64,000 bases of DNA, taken from contig JARGSG010000248.1 of NCBI GenBank assembly GCA_030374805.1, positions 1 through 64,000 of the forward strand, read 5' to 3'. The notes below the pieces were generated by a model, which saw nothing but the letters and a program-made list of their open reading frames with translations, did not search any database and had not been told where the DNA came from. Of this stretch, positions 12,780-23,049 are shown piece by piece (positions within the stretch are counted from its first letter, which is position 1; every line of letters begins with the position of its first letter). The position numbers and the translations under genes were made by a program. This DNA is from Gracilaria gracilis. Taxonomy: Eukaryota > Rhodophyta > Florideophyceae > Gracilariales > Gracilariaceae.

Positions 12780-15158
12780 ATGGACACAGACAAAACTCAC
12801 AAAATACCAGAACTCGAGAGCAGCAACTACGCGCCTTGGTATCTGGCTCTCCAAACCTACGCAGCCACAATACACGCCACCATACATCTCACGCCAGACC
12901 CAGCTCTCCCAAACGAAGAACCATAACTCAGAGCCTACAACCATAAGCGCAACAGACTACTATCATCCATTCTAAGTAGCGTCCCAAACACCATACTTGA
13001 ACTGCTTTTGGTCCCACAAGAAACGCCAACTCCCCACGAACTAGCACAGAAGATCATCACACACATCAATCAATCAACCAAGGACGACCACCAATTTCTT
13101 AAGACCGAAGCAGAGAGCATACCGCTCGACCAGAATAAAGAAGACGAATACCTTGCAGCTCACATGAAAGTACGACAGAAGATGGTCGCCGCCCGCTACC
13201 CAGCTATAACGGACGAGGAAACCACCATCGACTTCATGATAGCAGGAATGAAAGCGACCCCCACACTGACGCCCATTCTCGGCCATGTACTTGCCAACAA
13301 ACCCAAAACCATACGCGACTTCACCCGCATATTCAAATCACTCCGCTCTCTATACCAGTTTACTCAACATCAACAGCCGCAAATCCGAATCAACCAGCCG
13401 CAAGGAATCAACGGGGACTATGGCCACACGCAGAACTACAGCCAGCAGCAACACTACGGACCACCACGACAATATTAACAGCAACCTCCGCAGTATAACC
13501 GCCCAAACTACCAAGTTCGCCGCATCCCCTACAACCAACTGTGCAGCTACCACAAGTCCATGGGCATACGCTACAACCACACGGACGAGCAATGCAGAGA
13601 CCAGGGCCACCCCAAGAACCGACAAGGCAAACCGCAAGCCAACTACATCCAAGCCGGTCCAGCGCCCAAATACTACATCATACCGCAACCCGACTTTGCA
13701 CCGCACCTCGCCCCGCAGCAGCAGCAACAACACCCGGTACTCAATCTTGAAGCCGTTAACGAACCCAATGGTACGTTCATACTCGACAGCGGCGCACACC
13801 CCACCCACATCACATCCCCACTCCCCACCATGGAACCCGTCCGCAATACCTTACTGACACAGACCACCACTCAGCAGTAGACGCGATGCCCGCACAGTGG
13901 AACGCTCACGCTCCAAACGAACAGGCATAAAACGATACAAACCCACGCAGTATCCAACAACCACTTGCGACACAACCTGCTCTCCGTACACGACCTAGCC
14001 ACGCGAAACGGTCCAGTGGCGTTCACAGCCCATACAGGGTATGTCGTAAAAACCAAAACAAACCCACCAACCCTTCTAGCCACAGCCCCCTGGCGAAACA
14101 ATCTATACCAACTCGAAACCAGTCAACAACCTACTCCCACCGCCAATACAGCGCACACACTTCCAAAGGCCAGCAACAAAAAGCAAAAGACACGCCAACA
14201 CAAAGCCCACAAACCCAAGACACCACAAACCACACAAGAGCCCAAAAGAACCAAACGCACAAGATCAACACAATCAACATCACCCCCACCAGCAATGCCA
14301 ACGTACCAGATCCCCACCCCCACGGCGAGCCTCAAACAAATATCAAACCCAACCCACCGACGAAGATTCAACGTTTAGCACACCACACACAATTGGCATC
14401 TCCGACTCAACCATGCACACCCACACAAACTCATGTTAACGGCAACCAAAGGCGTCATACCGACAATGCCCAAAAACCTACTCCAGGACGCGAAACTCAC
14501 TTGCAGCGCCTGCCATCACGCCAAACGCAACCCCATACCACACAAAAGAAAGCACCACACTCACCCAGTAGGCGCATATGTCTGTCACCCCCTCCGGGAC
14601 TTCCGCAGCGACAACGCAAAAGAATACTTATCTCACACAATGCAGGCCATATACCGCAACCATGGACTAACACATCACTCCCGAACACCACAACAACCAC
14701 GAGAAAATGGCATAGCACAACGACTGAATCGCACAATCATGGAGTCAGTAAGAGCACTGCTTTCCACAGCAGTACTGCCTGACAGCTTTTGGGAAGATGC
14801 ACCCCGCGACACCATATTCAAGTACAATCTTCTGCACCACACCACCATAGACACATCGCCATACCCGAAATGGCACAACACCAAGCCCCATATCAAACAC
14901 ATATACACATTCGGCCAATTGGGTACAATCCTCGTATACGCACCGAAAAAGAAGTTCGAACGAAGAGCACAACCAGCAAGGTACATGTTGGCCACAAACT
15001 TCACGCAAATAGTAGTCTACAACCTCAGCAATCACCAGTACCAGACAATCAGGGCCAGTGACTTCCACCCATACAACAAAACAACAGACCCGACCAGCAC
15101 AAAAACAACAGCGTCAAAGCGAACATTCAGACCAACCGACCGATACCCACCACCATAG
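12780..15158 (+). pseudogene. Copia gag, protease and integrase (element 2), broken
   Basis: Gag starts at the ATG at 12780 and one frame continues to 15158 with stops at 12924, 13476, 13878 and 14376. Gag ends in a zinc knuckle of the form C-x2-H-x8-H-x4-C near 13545. The protease motif ILDSGAH lies near 13779. The integrase zinc domain (H...H, CSACHHAK) lies near 14400-14530. The integrase core is damaged: the segment with the first catalytic aspartate is deleted, the second is seen in RSDNAKEY, and the catalytic glutamate in the usual NG-AERLN motif is replaced by Q (IAQRLN). The integrase is therefore dead. Confidence 0.85.
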
Positions 15159-16732
15159 AAATCGACACACCGCCGCCGATCAACCCGGTACGAGCACGCA
15201 ACTACCGCAACGCCAAACATTGGAGCACGGCCCACGACGAAAAACTGGACAACCTCGATGAACACAGGAGCATACAGTGGCTACCGACAACATTCACACC
15301 ACCAACAGGCACCGCAATTCCCCTCATGATAGTATACCGTTATAAACGCTCCGCCGAAGGCCACATCCTCCAACGAAAAGCCCGCTGCAATCTCCGCGGT
15401 GACTTGATGAAGCCAGGCATACACTACGACCCGAAACACACCACCACGTACACCAGAGACCGGACCACCCAACGCATGCTCCTCGCACTACACGCATCAC
15501 ACAACCTCTCATTAGAACATTTCGACATCAAATCCGCATACCTCCACGAGAAATATGCACATGACAGACCCGTTTATGTCAAGCAGATGGGGAGATTCAA
15601 TGGAACACTCAAAGACCTAAGCACCTACGGCCGCCTCATCGGCAATCTATACGGGTCACCACCCGCGGCGTATTTCTACAATAATGGACTCAAGAATTTC
15701 ATCACATCATTAGGATACCGCAGCTCCGAGCACGACCCTTGCCTCTATACAAAGGCCGACGAAAACGGTTACACAATCGTCAGCACAACCATAGACGACT
15801 TTCTTGTGCTCGGCTCTACGCAAAGCAGAATCGACAACCCCTACAACCATCTTCTCACGAAATACGAGGTAAAGCGTTTCGGCACACCCACACGCTTCTT
15901 AAACTGGACAGTCACAACTACAAAAGAAGGCACACACACATCACAGCCCGACGCAATCGATTCCATCTTAGCACAGAAAAACATGAGCAGATGCAACCCC
16001 ACGTTAACCCCATACAACAATCTCAAGGTTCTCGATCAGCAGCCACCAAGAAAAAACGTGACGTCAGAACGAGCCACACGTTACCGTCAAATACTAGGAG
16101 AAATTCGATACATCACCGATAGCACCCGACCCGACATTGCCTACGCCACGAACCATTTTGCTCAACATATGGCAAAGCCCCAGCAGCACCATCAAAACGC
16201 CCTAAAGTGTCTTCTCAGGTATCTCAAGGGCACAAGAGAATACGGCTTGCTCTATCAATGCAACCAAGAACCAGACGACACACAAACATTAACAGTCTTC
16301 AGCGACGCGGACTTCGCCAACGAGAGCAACCGAAAATCCATCTCGGGCACAGTCCATTCTGTTTACGGCACCCCCATCCCTTGGGCTTCACGGAAGCAGA
16401 ATATTGTTGCACTGTCTACCACAGAAGCGGAATACGTAGCCGCGACCGACGCAACAAGAAACACTACATGGCTCAGAAAACTCTTGACCGACGCAAAAAG
16501 CGACGAAACCACTCCCACAATACATCATATCGACAAACAATCTGCAGTACTCATTGCGCAAAACCAGGTGCCAACGAAACAGAGAGAGTATATAGATATC
16601 AGTCACCACTACCTTCAACACCACATAGCCAGCAAATGCATGACAGTCCATCGCATACCAACAACAGACATGAACGCCGACATACTCACCAAACCGCTGC
16701 ACCGCGACCGATTTCAATGTCTCCGCACCTGA
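15137..16732 (+). CDS. Copia reverse transcriptase and RNase H, open frame
   Basis: This frame is offset from the integrase frame and open for about 530 codons; an ATG lies at 15326. Reverse transcriptase motifs include SLEHFDIKSAYLHE (first catalytic aspartate) and TIDDFLV in place of the common YVDD. RNase H residues appear in VFSDADFAN, ALSTTEAEY and a late HHIDKQSAV segment, followed by the copia-typical ISHHYLQHHI and the DILTKPL tail. Upstream stops and a frameshift mean the polyprotein as a whole is broken, although this part is undamaged. Confidence 0.88.
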   Translation, partial: RPIPTTIEIDTPPPINPVRARNYRNAKHWSTAHDEKLDNLDEHRSIQWLPTTFTPPTGTAIPLMIVYRYKRSAEGHILQRKARCNLRGDLMKPGIHYDPKHTTTYTRDRTTQRMLLALHASHNLSLEHFDIKSAYLHEKYAHDRPVYVKQMGRFNGTLKDLSTYGRLIGNLYGSPPAAYFYNNGLKNFITSLGYRSSEHDPCLYTKADENGYTIVSTTIDDFLVLGSTQSRIDNPYNHLLTKYEVKRFGTPTRFLNWTVTTTKEGTHTSQPDAIDSILAQKNMSRCNPTLTPYNNLKVLDQQPPRKNVTSERATRYRQILGEIRYITDSTRPDIAYATNHFAQHMAKPQQHHQNALKCLLRYLKGTREYGLLYQCNQEPDDTQTLTVFSDADFANESNRKSISGTVHSVYGTPIPWASRKQNIVALSTTEAEYVAATDATRNTTWLRKLLTDAKSDETTPTIHHIDKQSAVLIAQNQVPTKQREYIDISHHYLQHHIASKCMTVHRIPTTDMNADILTKPLHRDRFQCLRT

Positions 16733-16825
16733 CTCCGGATCACCCCGAGACCCAAGCAAAAATGAGCTGCACCAACCCAAGACTGTCAAACAACAGACAA
16801 CTCTTGCTGCACCACATTTTTGAAT

Positions 16826-16919
16826 AGTCAAACAGCATTACAGTGCGAGAGCGCTGTGTATAAGCTCAGCGACGACGACGAGCAAAAGAGTAAAAGAAAG
16901 CCAGTGCATTCCACTCACA
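16826..16919 (+). repeat. 3' LTR of copia element 2 (94 bp)
   Basis: It matches the 5' LTR at about 86 of 94 positions. The first base reads A instead of T, and the end is CACA. Its right border touches the ATGGA target copy and coding sequence of the interrupted methyltransferase gene. Confidence 0.9.
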
Positions 16920-17430
16920 ATGGACTGCAAAAACTCGGTCAAAGTCACATTCTTTGGTATTCCTTTAAAGTTCACCTCGGTACAAGCATTCCAGAAGTCC
17001 CTTACACGCCAGTCCCTATCACCTTCTAAGATGTCCAATAACCTCGTTGAGAGGTATAGCGGACGATAAGACCCCTTCAGAGATACGACCCGTAGTTCAC
17101 TGTCAGTAAACGTCGGATATCCTGGACCCAGAAAAGTAGAGAAGTAATTCTTTTCCAGCGGTAGGACGTTACGATTCTTGACAACGTAATCGACGAACTC
17201 GGTGTGTCCCACCTTCCTTGGCCGGTCTTCATCTCGCATTTTCGACTCGTAATGATGGCGGATTGCGAGGCATACTGTGACAAGCTCATCTCCGGAGCCA
17301 TACAGTTTTCCAACCTTCATATCGGAGCTTGAGGGTGCCAGTGACGTAGACCTCGATGAAGTATTTGGAGCCATTTTATGCATGCACGGGAAGGGGGTGC
17401 GTTCACGGGTTATAATTCGAATTTCCGGAG

Positions 17431-17490
17431 CGGACGGGAGATGGCAGTGGACGGGAGATGGCAGCGGACGGGAGATGGCAGCGGAGGGGA
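17431..17490. repeat. GGGAGATGGCAGCGGAC tandem repeat
   Basis: About three and a half units of 17-18 bp, G-rich, lie just upstream of the predicted start of the methyltransferase-SET gene. Diverged units continue to about 17580. The frame across it reads as a repetitive SRPLPSPVHCHLPS-like peptide, which I take as untranslated leader. Confidence 0.7.
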
Positions 17491-17750
17491 GGAAACAGCG
17501 CATGGGAGACTGCAGCGGGCGGGGGATAACTGGCGACGAGATATGAGAGTGCGCGGGAGACGAGAGCGGGCGGGAGAGGATAGAAACGATAGAGCACGAA
17601 CCAGGTTCTTTGAACACGACAGGGAGATGTTCAAGATGCCTGAGATGCACGTGAACCCGTCAAGAGGTGTCAGGGAAAGTGGGGACACTCGAGGGATACG
17701 GAACTTGGTGATTGCAAACATATACGCGAAGTTATAGGGAACAGCTGGTA

Positions 17751-17948
17751 GGGCAGCGGACCGGGGTTTCGTGGCGCTTCATCAGTGCACTGATGAAGTG
17801 CCAGGCCTCTCGGTCCGCTTTCCCAAAAATATATTTTATTTTCCATATTTTTCAACGACAGCCTGGGACAGCGGACCGGGGTGTCGTGGCGCTTCATCGC
17901 TGCACCGCTGCACCGATGAAGCGCCACGACACCCCGGTCCGCTGTCCC
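17751..17948. repeat. Pair of 74-84 bp palindromes, copy 1
   Basis: Units at 17751-17824 and 17865-17948 begin near G-RCAGCGGACCGGGGT and end with its complement, with a central TGCA. Each can fold into a long hairpin. The start-to-start distance is 114 bp, with an AT-rich spacer ending CGACAGCCTGGGAC. The second unit has a short duplication at its centre. The same units recur in copy 3 at 43293-45943, at the equivalent internal position. Confidence 0.9.
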
Positions 17949-18076
17949 AAAGTGAAATTAGTGCGCCACAAATTTTATTTATTTCTATATTGCTCAAACA
18001 TTGTTGTACAAGTGTACTATAGATATTAGCAGCGTTAGTAGCTTCGTGTAGATTTGTAAACGTCGCGCGAGTACGC

Positions 18077-18083
18077 TATAAAA
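18077..18083 (+). promoter_or_regulatory. TATA box candidate upstream of the ParB-like gene
   Basis: TATAAAA lies 292 bases before the ATG at 18375, in a stretch between the palindromes and the first plus-strand cargo gene. It is the best promoter candidate in that spacer. Confidence 0.4.
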
Positions 18084-18374
18084 TTTTTAAATAGGCACAG
18101 TGTATAGTTTAAACTAATATTGAGCAAGCGCGCATCCGTGATGAAGTAGAGGGAAAGGAACGGGAGTGAGAGTTACAAATAGCTAACCGATCTCGCGAGC
18201 GTTCTCGACGGTCGTAAACAACCTTTTACATTCTGTCAGCCGCGTGTAACTGCGATGCCGTCTCGCAAGCATAAAAGGGGGCGGGATTCAAGACAACCGA
18301 ACCCAAGTGCAGGGGTGTCAGAAATGCCTCCCTTAACATGAGAGAGAGGGAGAGCAAAAGGCACTACGTCGCGT

Positions 18375-20264
18375 ATGCCACCAGCCCCATCAATGACGAA
18401 GAAGGTTTCGCCCGCTGCTACGCCGGTAGTGAAAGGCGGCGATGTGGTGCATTTGTTTGTGACGGTTGAGAAAGAAAAGAGCAGGGGGAAAGTGGGAACT
18501 GCGGAGGTGAGAGGTGTTGGGTCCGCCGGTGGTGCCGGGAAGGCTCTTTGCCGTTTGCTCCATGAGCATGTTCTAAGCGCGACTGCCCTAGAAGGGGAAG
18601 ACTTGGTTGTGATCTGGAGGACGAAGATTATAAGTCATGGAAGCGCAAGGTACCCTTACCCTTTTCAAAGTCCTGAAGACCCACCAAGTACGCTGAGCGA
18701 ATTGTTCTGGGTTGGGTTTTATGCGTGGGATACGTCTATGATGGTACCAATCGTGATTCCGCAAAGCCCTACTCCAGAGTTCGGGGCTGTCAAGTCTTCT
18801 ACATTTCAGCCTGAGAAAGTGGTTGCTCTGGAGGTCAAGAAACCTGCTGAGGAAGCTTCCAAAATTCCAGGAAAGTCTTCTCACGAGACGAAGAAGCCCG
18901 TGGGAGCGAGCTTCAGCATCATAGAGGACTCCGACGACGCTATTGTGGAGGTCATTCGGACGAGTAAGGCTCCGCTTGCTGAGGCGGAGGAGGACTTTTT
19001 CGATGAAGGAGACAGTGTTCCGTCGGAGGAGGTGGACAAAACCCTGTCCCTAAAGAAGATTTCCGTCGCCGACTATGTTCAGCGCAGATTGACGATGGAT
19101 ATCGAGATGATTGAAATCCCGAATAAGACAGTACGAAGTGTGAATCTGGGACACAAGGAGGCGACGATGATGAAATGTTGCAACTTTGGGTGGCTTCCGT
19201 CTGCAGGTTCGATTGCTGTGGCATCTCTACGGGAGTATGATGTGAACTAAATAGTTGCTGATGGTGGAAATTTTGTGCCCGTAACCCTCATAGACGGATA
19301 TCACCGAATTCTTGTGCTACGAGACTTGCATGGGGAAGGCGGGAAGTGGGTGGATATAGTCTGTTCTTTAGATGTTGTGCTGTGGGGAAAAATGGATGGG
19401 AAGGACATGACAATGAAGTAGGTACTAGTACTCGGCAATCTTCTGAACGAGATGAATTCGAATGTGCTGGAGATGTCGTTTGCAGACAAAATTCATAGCA
19501 CGGTATCTTTTGTGAAGAACGTCGTGGAAGAGTCACATGTGGATGTGAAGAGCATTACTTCGAAACAGTTAGCTGGTGCTTTGAAGAGAAGTGAGGCTAT
19601 CGGTGACTACAGCGTGCGTTACTTGACTCGTTACGCGACATTGGCTCTGAAGTTTGTGGAATGTGAGGGGCTTTTGGAGTTCTTTGAGAAGGTGTGTGAG
19701 GAGGGTCCAGCCCTGACGTTGACGCATGTCTCGAGTGACCTCCTGATGGGTCTCACCGATGGGCAGTTTCGATTTGTCGTACGTTGCTTGCAATGGCATG
19801 TGGAACTGAGGTTGTCTTCTTCTACGAGAACCGGTCGTTTTGAAGACATGAGGAAGCAGTTCTTTCAATGTGCCATAGGTATGTACAACCTATGTAATGT
19901 CACTGCGAAGAAGAAGGAGATTAGTGTTGAAGAAGTATTGCAGACAGTATTCCACTTAGGAGGAAAACATGTGTCTGTGATGGAATATCTGGGTATGCGG
20001 ACAGCAAAAATGTAACTTGGCGGTGCGACGCGTTTATGGGACGAGATGGTGTCTAGAAGGATGAAGACCGCGGGTAACAAGCTTCAAGAAGTTTTCAAAG
20101 TATCGCTTCAAACGTCAGAGGAGGTGAAGGAGGTGAGGGAGGAGGTGGTTGAAGTCGTGGGTGTAGGTGATGGTACGTCAACTGCAGCACCTAATAAGGC
20201 AGAAGATGCTCTCATGTTGTTGGAAGCTTCCATGCAAGGGGACGACCCTGAAGCAAAGCCATGA
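18375..20264 (+). pseudogene. ParB-like domain cargo protein, broken by stops
   Basis: One frame runs about 630 codons from the ATG at 18375 with stops at 19248, 19419 and 20013 and no frameshift. Residues about 190-200 read FSIIEDSDD, a hydrophobic-acidic stretch resembling a SUMO-interacting motif. Around 19260-19330 the sequence reads FVPVTLIDGYHRILVLRDL. This resembles the DGxHR signature of ParB/sulfiredoxin-fold domains, in which the histidine-arginine pair belongs to the nucleotide-binding or catalytic site. The C-terminal part is helical and unrecognised. The family assignment rests on this one motif and needs profile support. Confidence 0.55.
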
Positions 20265-20267
20265 GAG

Positions 20268-20705
20268 TTGAGGCGGAGCACACGGAAAAAGATTGCTACG
20301 GGCCGGCTGAAAGAGGATTGGGGTAGCAAGGCTGGGTGCAAGAAGAAGAAGAAGAAGAGGAGGTTAATTGATCTTACTCACGATGACGATGAGGTAAAAA
20401 TCCAACCTGCTCCAAAGAGGATGAAGGAAGGCACCGTGAAGACCCCTTCTGGAGACATACCAATGGAAGTTGTTACTCTATTCAGGAAGATGACGAAGCC
20501 GGCATTGAAGAAGTTCTTCAAAGAACAGAAAATAAATTTGGTGTCGTCGAGCGAGGATGAAAGTGGTGGCAGTGAGAACGATAGTTGGTTCGTTCAGGAC
20601 GACGAAGAAAGGGTGGAGGAAGGAAAGATGCGTGGATTTGAAGATAAGAATCCCGAGAAACCACCGAAAGGGATGAATAAGGCAGGTCAGTGGGCTGGTG
20701 GATAG
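20268..20705 (+). CDS. Lysine-rich protein with a SUMO-interacting motif
   Basis: The frame is the same as the preceding gene's and begins right after its TGA, so it may be its C-terminal end rather than a separate gene. It has a lysine run (KKKKKKRR), suitable as a nuclear localisation signal, directly followed by LIDLTHDDDE. That matches the canonical IDLT-plus-acidic SUMO-interacting motif. The rest is acidic and serine-rich (SSSEDESGGSEND). The encoded domain is not otherwise recognised. Confidence 0.5.
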   Translation: MRRSTRKKIATGRLKEDWGSKAGCKKKKKKRRLIDLTHDDDEVKIQPAPKRMKEGTVKTPSGDIPMEVVTLFRKMTKPALKKFFKEQKINLVSSSEDESGGSENDSWFVQDDEERVEEGKMRGFEDKNPEKPPKGMNKAGQWAGG

Positions 20706-20892
20706 GACATGTCATGGAAGAGTCTGGTGAATGCGTTACCGAGTGAATGGCTGGGAGTAAAGAATGCAGTGAAACATCAGCACCCGTGGATGGAGATAAG
20801 TCATTTGCGAAAGAAGCACAGGGCGGGGTGTTTGAGGTGGCGGAGTTGAGAGCGGTCCATCACGGGGTGTACTGGCATCCCGCCCGGATGAT

Positions 20893-22055
20893 GTGCACAA
20901 GAAGCTGGGTAGCACGAAAGAACCAGTTCTTGGAGGGAAGCTTCCGTTGAAGGGAAAGCCGAGAGGGGAGGAAGAAGCTCTTTGGGTGGCGGCGTTGGAG
21001 AGGGATGATCTTGCTCGAAAGTACTTTGCGACGAAGAGAATAGAATTGATGGAAAGGGGTTTCTGTGTTTCGGAACACTTCGGAACTGACGAAGGTATGT
21101 CAGAGGAGGCGAAAAAGAGGGGCGTGGTGTTTTATGAAGATGTGACGGAAGGGTTGCTGGAGTTTTTTGAGAAGGACTTCAAGGAGCAGCCAGACGTGAA
21201 GTTTGAAGAGAACCGAAGGAAATAGAATCCGATCATCAAAAGGATGCTGGGGACAGGATGCAAGGATTTGGACGATATGTTACGACCAAGAAGGGGATTA
21301 TTGATTGCATGGAATCTGATGAGAAGAATGTGATGATGGTGAGAAAGCGGGCGTTGTTGGATGCGAGGTTTAGGCAAATTGCATCGGCTCTTCGCCTTTG
21401 TAATAACAGCAAGGCGAAGAAAAATATGTATGTGCTGCAGACCGTAGGGCGTTTGTTTTGTACAGGGGAGGGATGCCCAAGGCAGGTGTTGCACACTGAT
21501 TTTAGATGGTTGACGAATGTGGAGAAGGATAAGGGAGAGATTCCAGAGTTCTTCGTGATGGCCTCTGGGGGGAGTTAATTTATGATATAGGTTTGTGAGA
21601 GGTCACACAATATGTATGTGACGGATGACAAGAGTTTGAGGAGGTTCTCACGTACAATGGTTGTGAAGAAGTTCAGGGTTCCGCCTTACTCTGTGTTTAT
21701 TGGGAGAGGGGATGTGTTTCATGCGGGAGCTGGGTACATGGATGCGTTGGTGAAAGAGAATTGCCTGAGGTATCACGTGTAATTTGTACCTGAAGGATAC
21801 AAGCTTCCTGACGCGGTGCACAGGGAGCCAGCGTTTCGGCCAAAGTTCGTAGATGAAAACTTTGGGCTAGGAGAAGACCCAAACGACCAGCTGGACGATA
21901 ATGAAGGTTTGGAGGAAGAGAGTGAACTGGAAGATATAGAAGATGGAGAGGACGAGTAGGAAGAGGAAGATGAAGAGATGTCAGGTGGCTCTGCTGAGAA
22001 TACAGATGGGGACTACGAGGAAGGAAAGATGATAATGGATGACGACGATGAGTAG
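20893..22055 (+). pseudogene. 2-oxoglutarate/Fe(II) dioxygenase-like protein, broken
   Basis: The N-terminal part (20893-21223) contains ELMERGFCVSE, the kind of opening common in these enzymes. A frameshift near 21230 leads to 21258-22055. There the line GEGCPRQVLHTDF carries an HxD pair (H at 21492), and FHAGAG at 21717-21734 gives the distal histidine 76 residues later. NCLRYHV follows with the expected arginine. This HxD...H...R layout is that of 2OG/Fe(II) oxygenases. Stops interrupt at about 21577, 21589, 21780 and 21957. The end is a long acidic tail whose homolog survives in copy 3 at 42955-43100. The substrate is unknown; nucleic acid or chromatin is inference. Confidence 0.65.
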
Positions 22056-22215
22056 GTATAATGTAGCACTTAAACTGTTGTGTTTGTTTGTGATAGAGAC
22101 TTGACATAAAAAGTGAACAGGTGATTTGTTTAAGCGGCAACTTAAAAAGAATTGGAGAACAAAAATGGGTTGTGTGTGTAGTTGCAACGAGTACAAGGTT
22201 TATAATCTGTTCTAA

Positions 22216-23049
22216 CTAGTAGAGAATGTGATGTCTAAGAACATTGACATAGTTGGTGTGGAAAGGGGCAGGGTCCTGCCTCCCGGCTAGTTTTTCGTCT
22301 GCGGAGGTGAGATAGAAGTAAGCATTTCTGGATTCATACTCCTAGAAAGAGGCTGGGAAGGAAGTAAGGGTGCTGCTGTATTACAGAAGGGATTCCACTG
22401 TAGAAGGGATATTGAAGGAGAGACCTGTGTGGAAGGTGACTATCCGTAGAAGCTCCTTCATTATAGTTGAGACCATAGTTTTGTACTTGGTAGCCACTTC
22501 ATGCATGCTAACGAATCCAAATGAAGAACCGACGAGATTGAAGGAAGAGATCCAAACGAGCTTTTCGTAGTAAGACTTGGAAAAGGCGTTTTTGTCGACG
22601 ATACTGCAAGTGCGACCTGCGGTCCAGAGGCGTTCAGCTATTGCCAGGGCCCACTTTCCGGTGGCTCTGGTTAGACCATTGGGAGAGAGAGGCGTGACAC
22701 TACCCTGTGGGGAGGCGCCGACAATGGGAACGGCGATGTCAAGAGCGGATCGTGTGCAGTGCTCAATTTCGTGTTGAGAAAGGATGGAAAGAATGTGACC
22801 ATTCTGGATGGAGACCAAGTCTTCTGCTCGTTGTGCTGAACAAGATATAATTACTTTTTCGAGAAGTTCGTTCCTGCCACAGAAGAAGATTGGACCTTGG
22901 GGAAGGCATTCTGCGGAAATCAAGTCTTCGATGGAGAGAAAGGTGTCTCGAGGGGAACCGTTGTTGTAAAGCATGGTGCCAATACGGCCTCTACCTACGA
23001 CAACAGCTGGAATGATTGTAGATCGGAGGGAAGATGAATGGGAGCTCAT
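22216..23049 (-). pseudogene. Captured NAD(P)-binding reductase-like gene, copy 1
   Basis: The start is the ATG at 23049, chosen because MSSH aligns with the start of the copy 3 homolog; the stop is at 22216. The product is about 278 residues. The N-terminus has a VVVGRGRIGTML glycine-rich nucleotide-binding loop, then GPIFFCGRN, DLVSIQNG, a VGASPQG...GLTRATGKWA block and KLVWISSFNLVG. This order is that of a ketopantoate-reductase-like, 6-phosphogluconate-dehydrogenase-superfamily protein found in plants and algae. Stops at 22381 and near 22342 break the last quarter. Copy 3 retains the same length and about two thirds of residues, so it is a regular passenger. Confidence 0.7.

Larger units (their letters stand above)
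12441..16919 (+). mobile_element. Ty1/copia retrotransposon (element 2), nested
   Basis: The element is 4479 bp, flanked by imperfect 5-bp target duplications ATTGA (12436-12440) and ATGGA (16920-16924). It carries matching 94-bp repeats, a primer site and the order gag, protease, integrase, reverse transcriptase, RNase H, which defines Ty1/copia. It lies on the strand opposite to the methyltransferase gene it interrupts. Reading the host gene from 16920 straight to 12435 restores its frame. The two repeats differ at about 8 of 94 positions, so the insertion is not recent. I see no purine tract directly before the 3' repeat. Confidence 0.9.
9770..17383 (-). pseudogene. DNA methyltransferase-SET domain fusion, interrupted by a copia element
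   Basis: The likely start is MHKM at 17383 and the stop is TAA at 9770. Without the nested copia the gene is about 1040 codons. The N-terminal half is unrecognised, followed by an acidic linker. Motif IV DPPY lies at 11361-11372, then a LRPGGHFVFF strand. The AdoMet-binding motif DLFAG follows near 10770, so the order is the permuted one of beta-type N6-adenine/N4-cytosine methyltransferases. After it, 10402-9770 reads as a SET domain: GAGVGVFITRR...YGTLVYHD, INDP, then IS-VRALRKLEVGEKLF-DYG. Damage comprises a frameshift near 11335, stops near 11020, 10730, 10415, 10035 and 9947, and a copia at 12441-16919. The SET calls are by eye; the DPPY/FAG pair is strong. Confidence 0.8.

Noticed and set aside
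16800-16825. Polypurine tract before the copia 3' LTR
   Set aside because: The bases before the LTR are pyrimidine-rich; no purine run is present.
18588-18884. Minus-strand frame opposite the ParB-like gene
   Set aside because: No motif, and the plus frame is continuous and carries the DGYHR signature.
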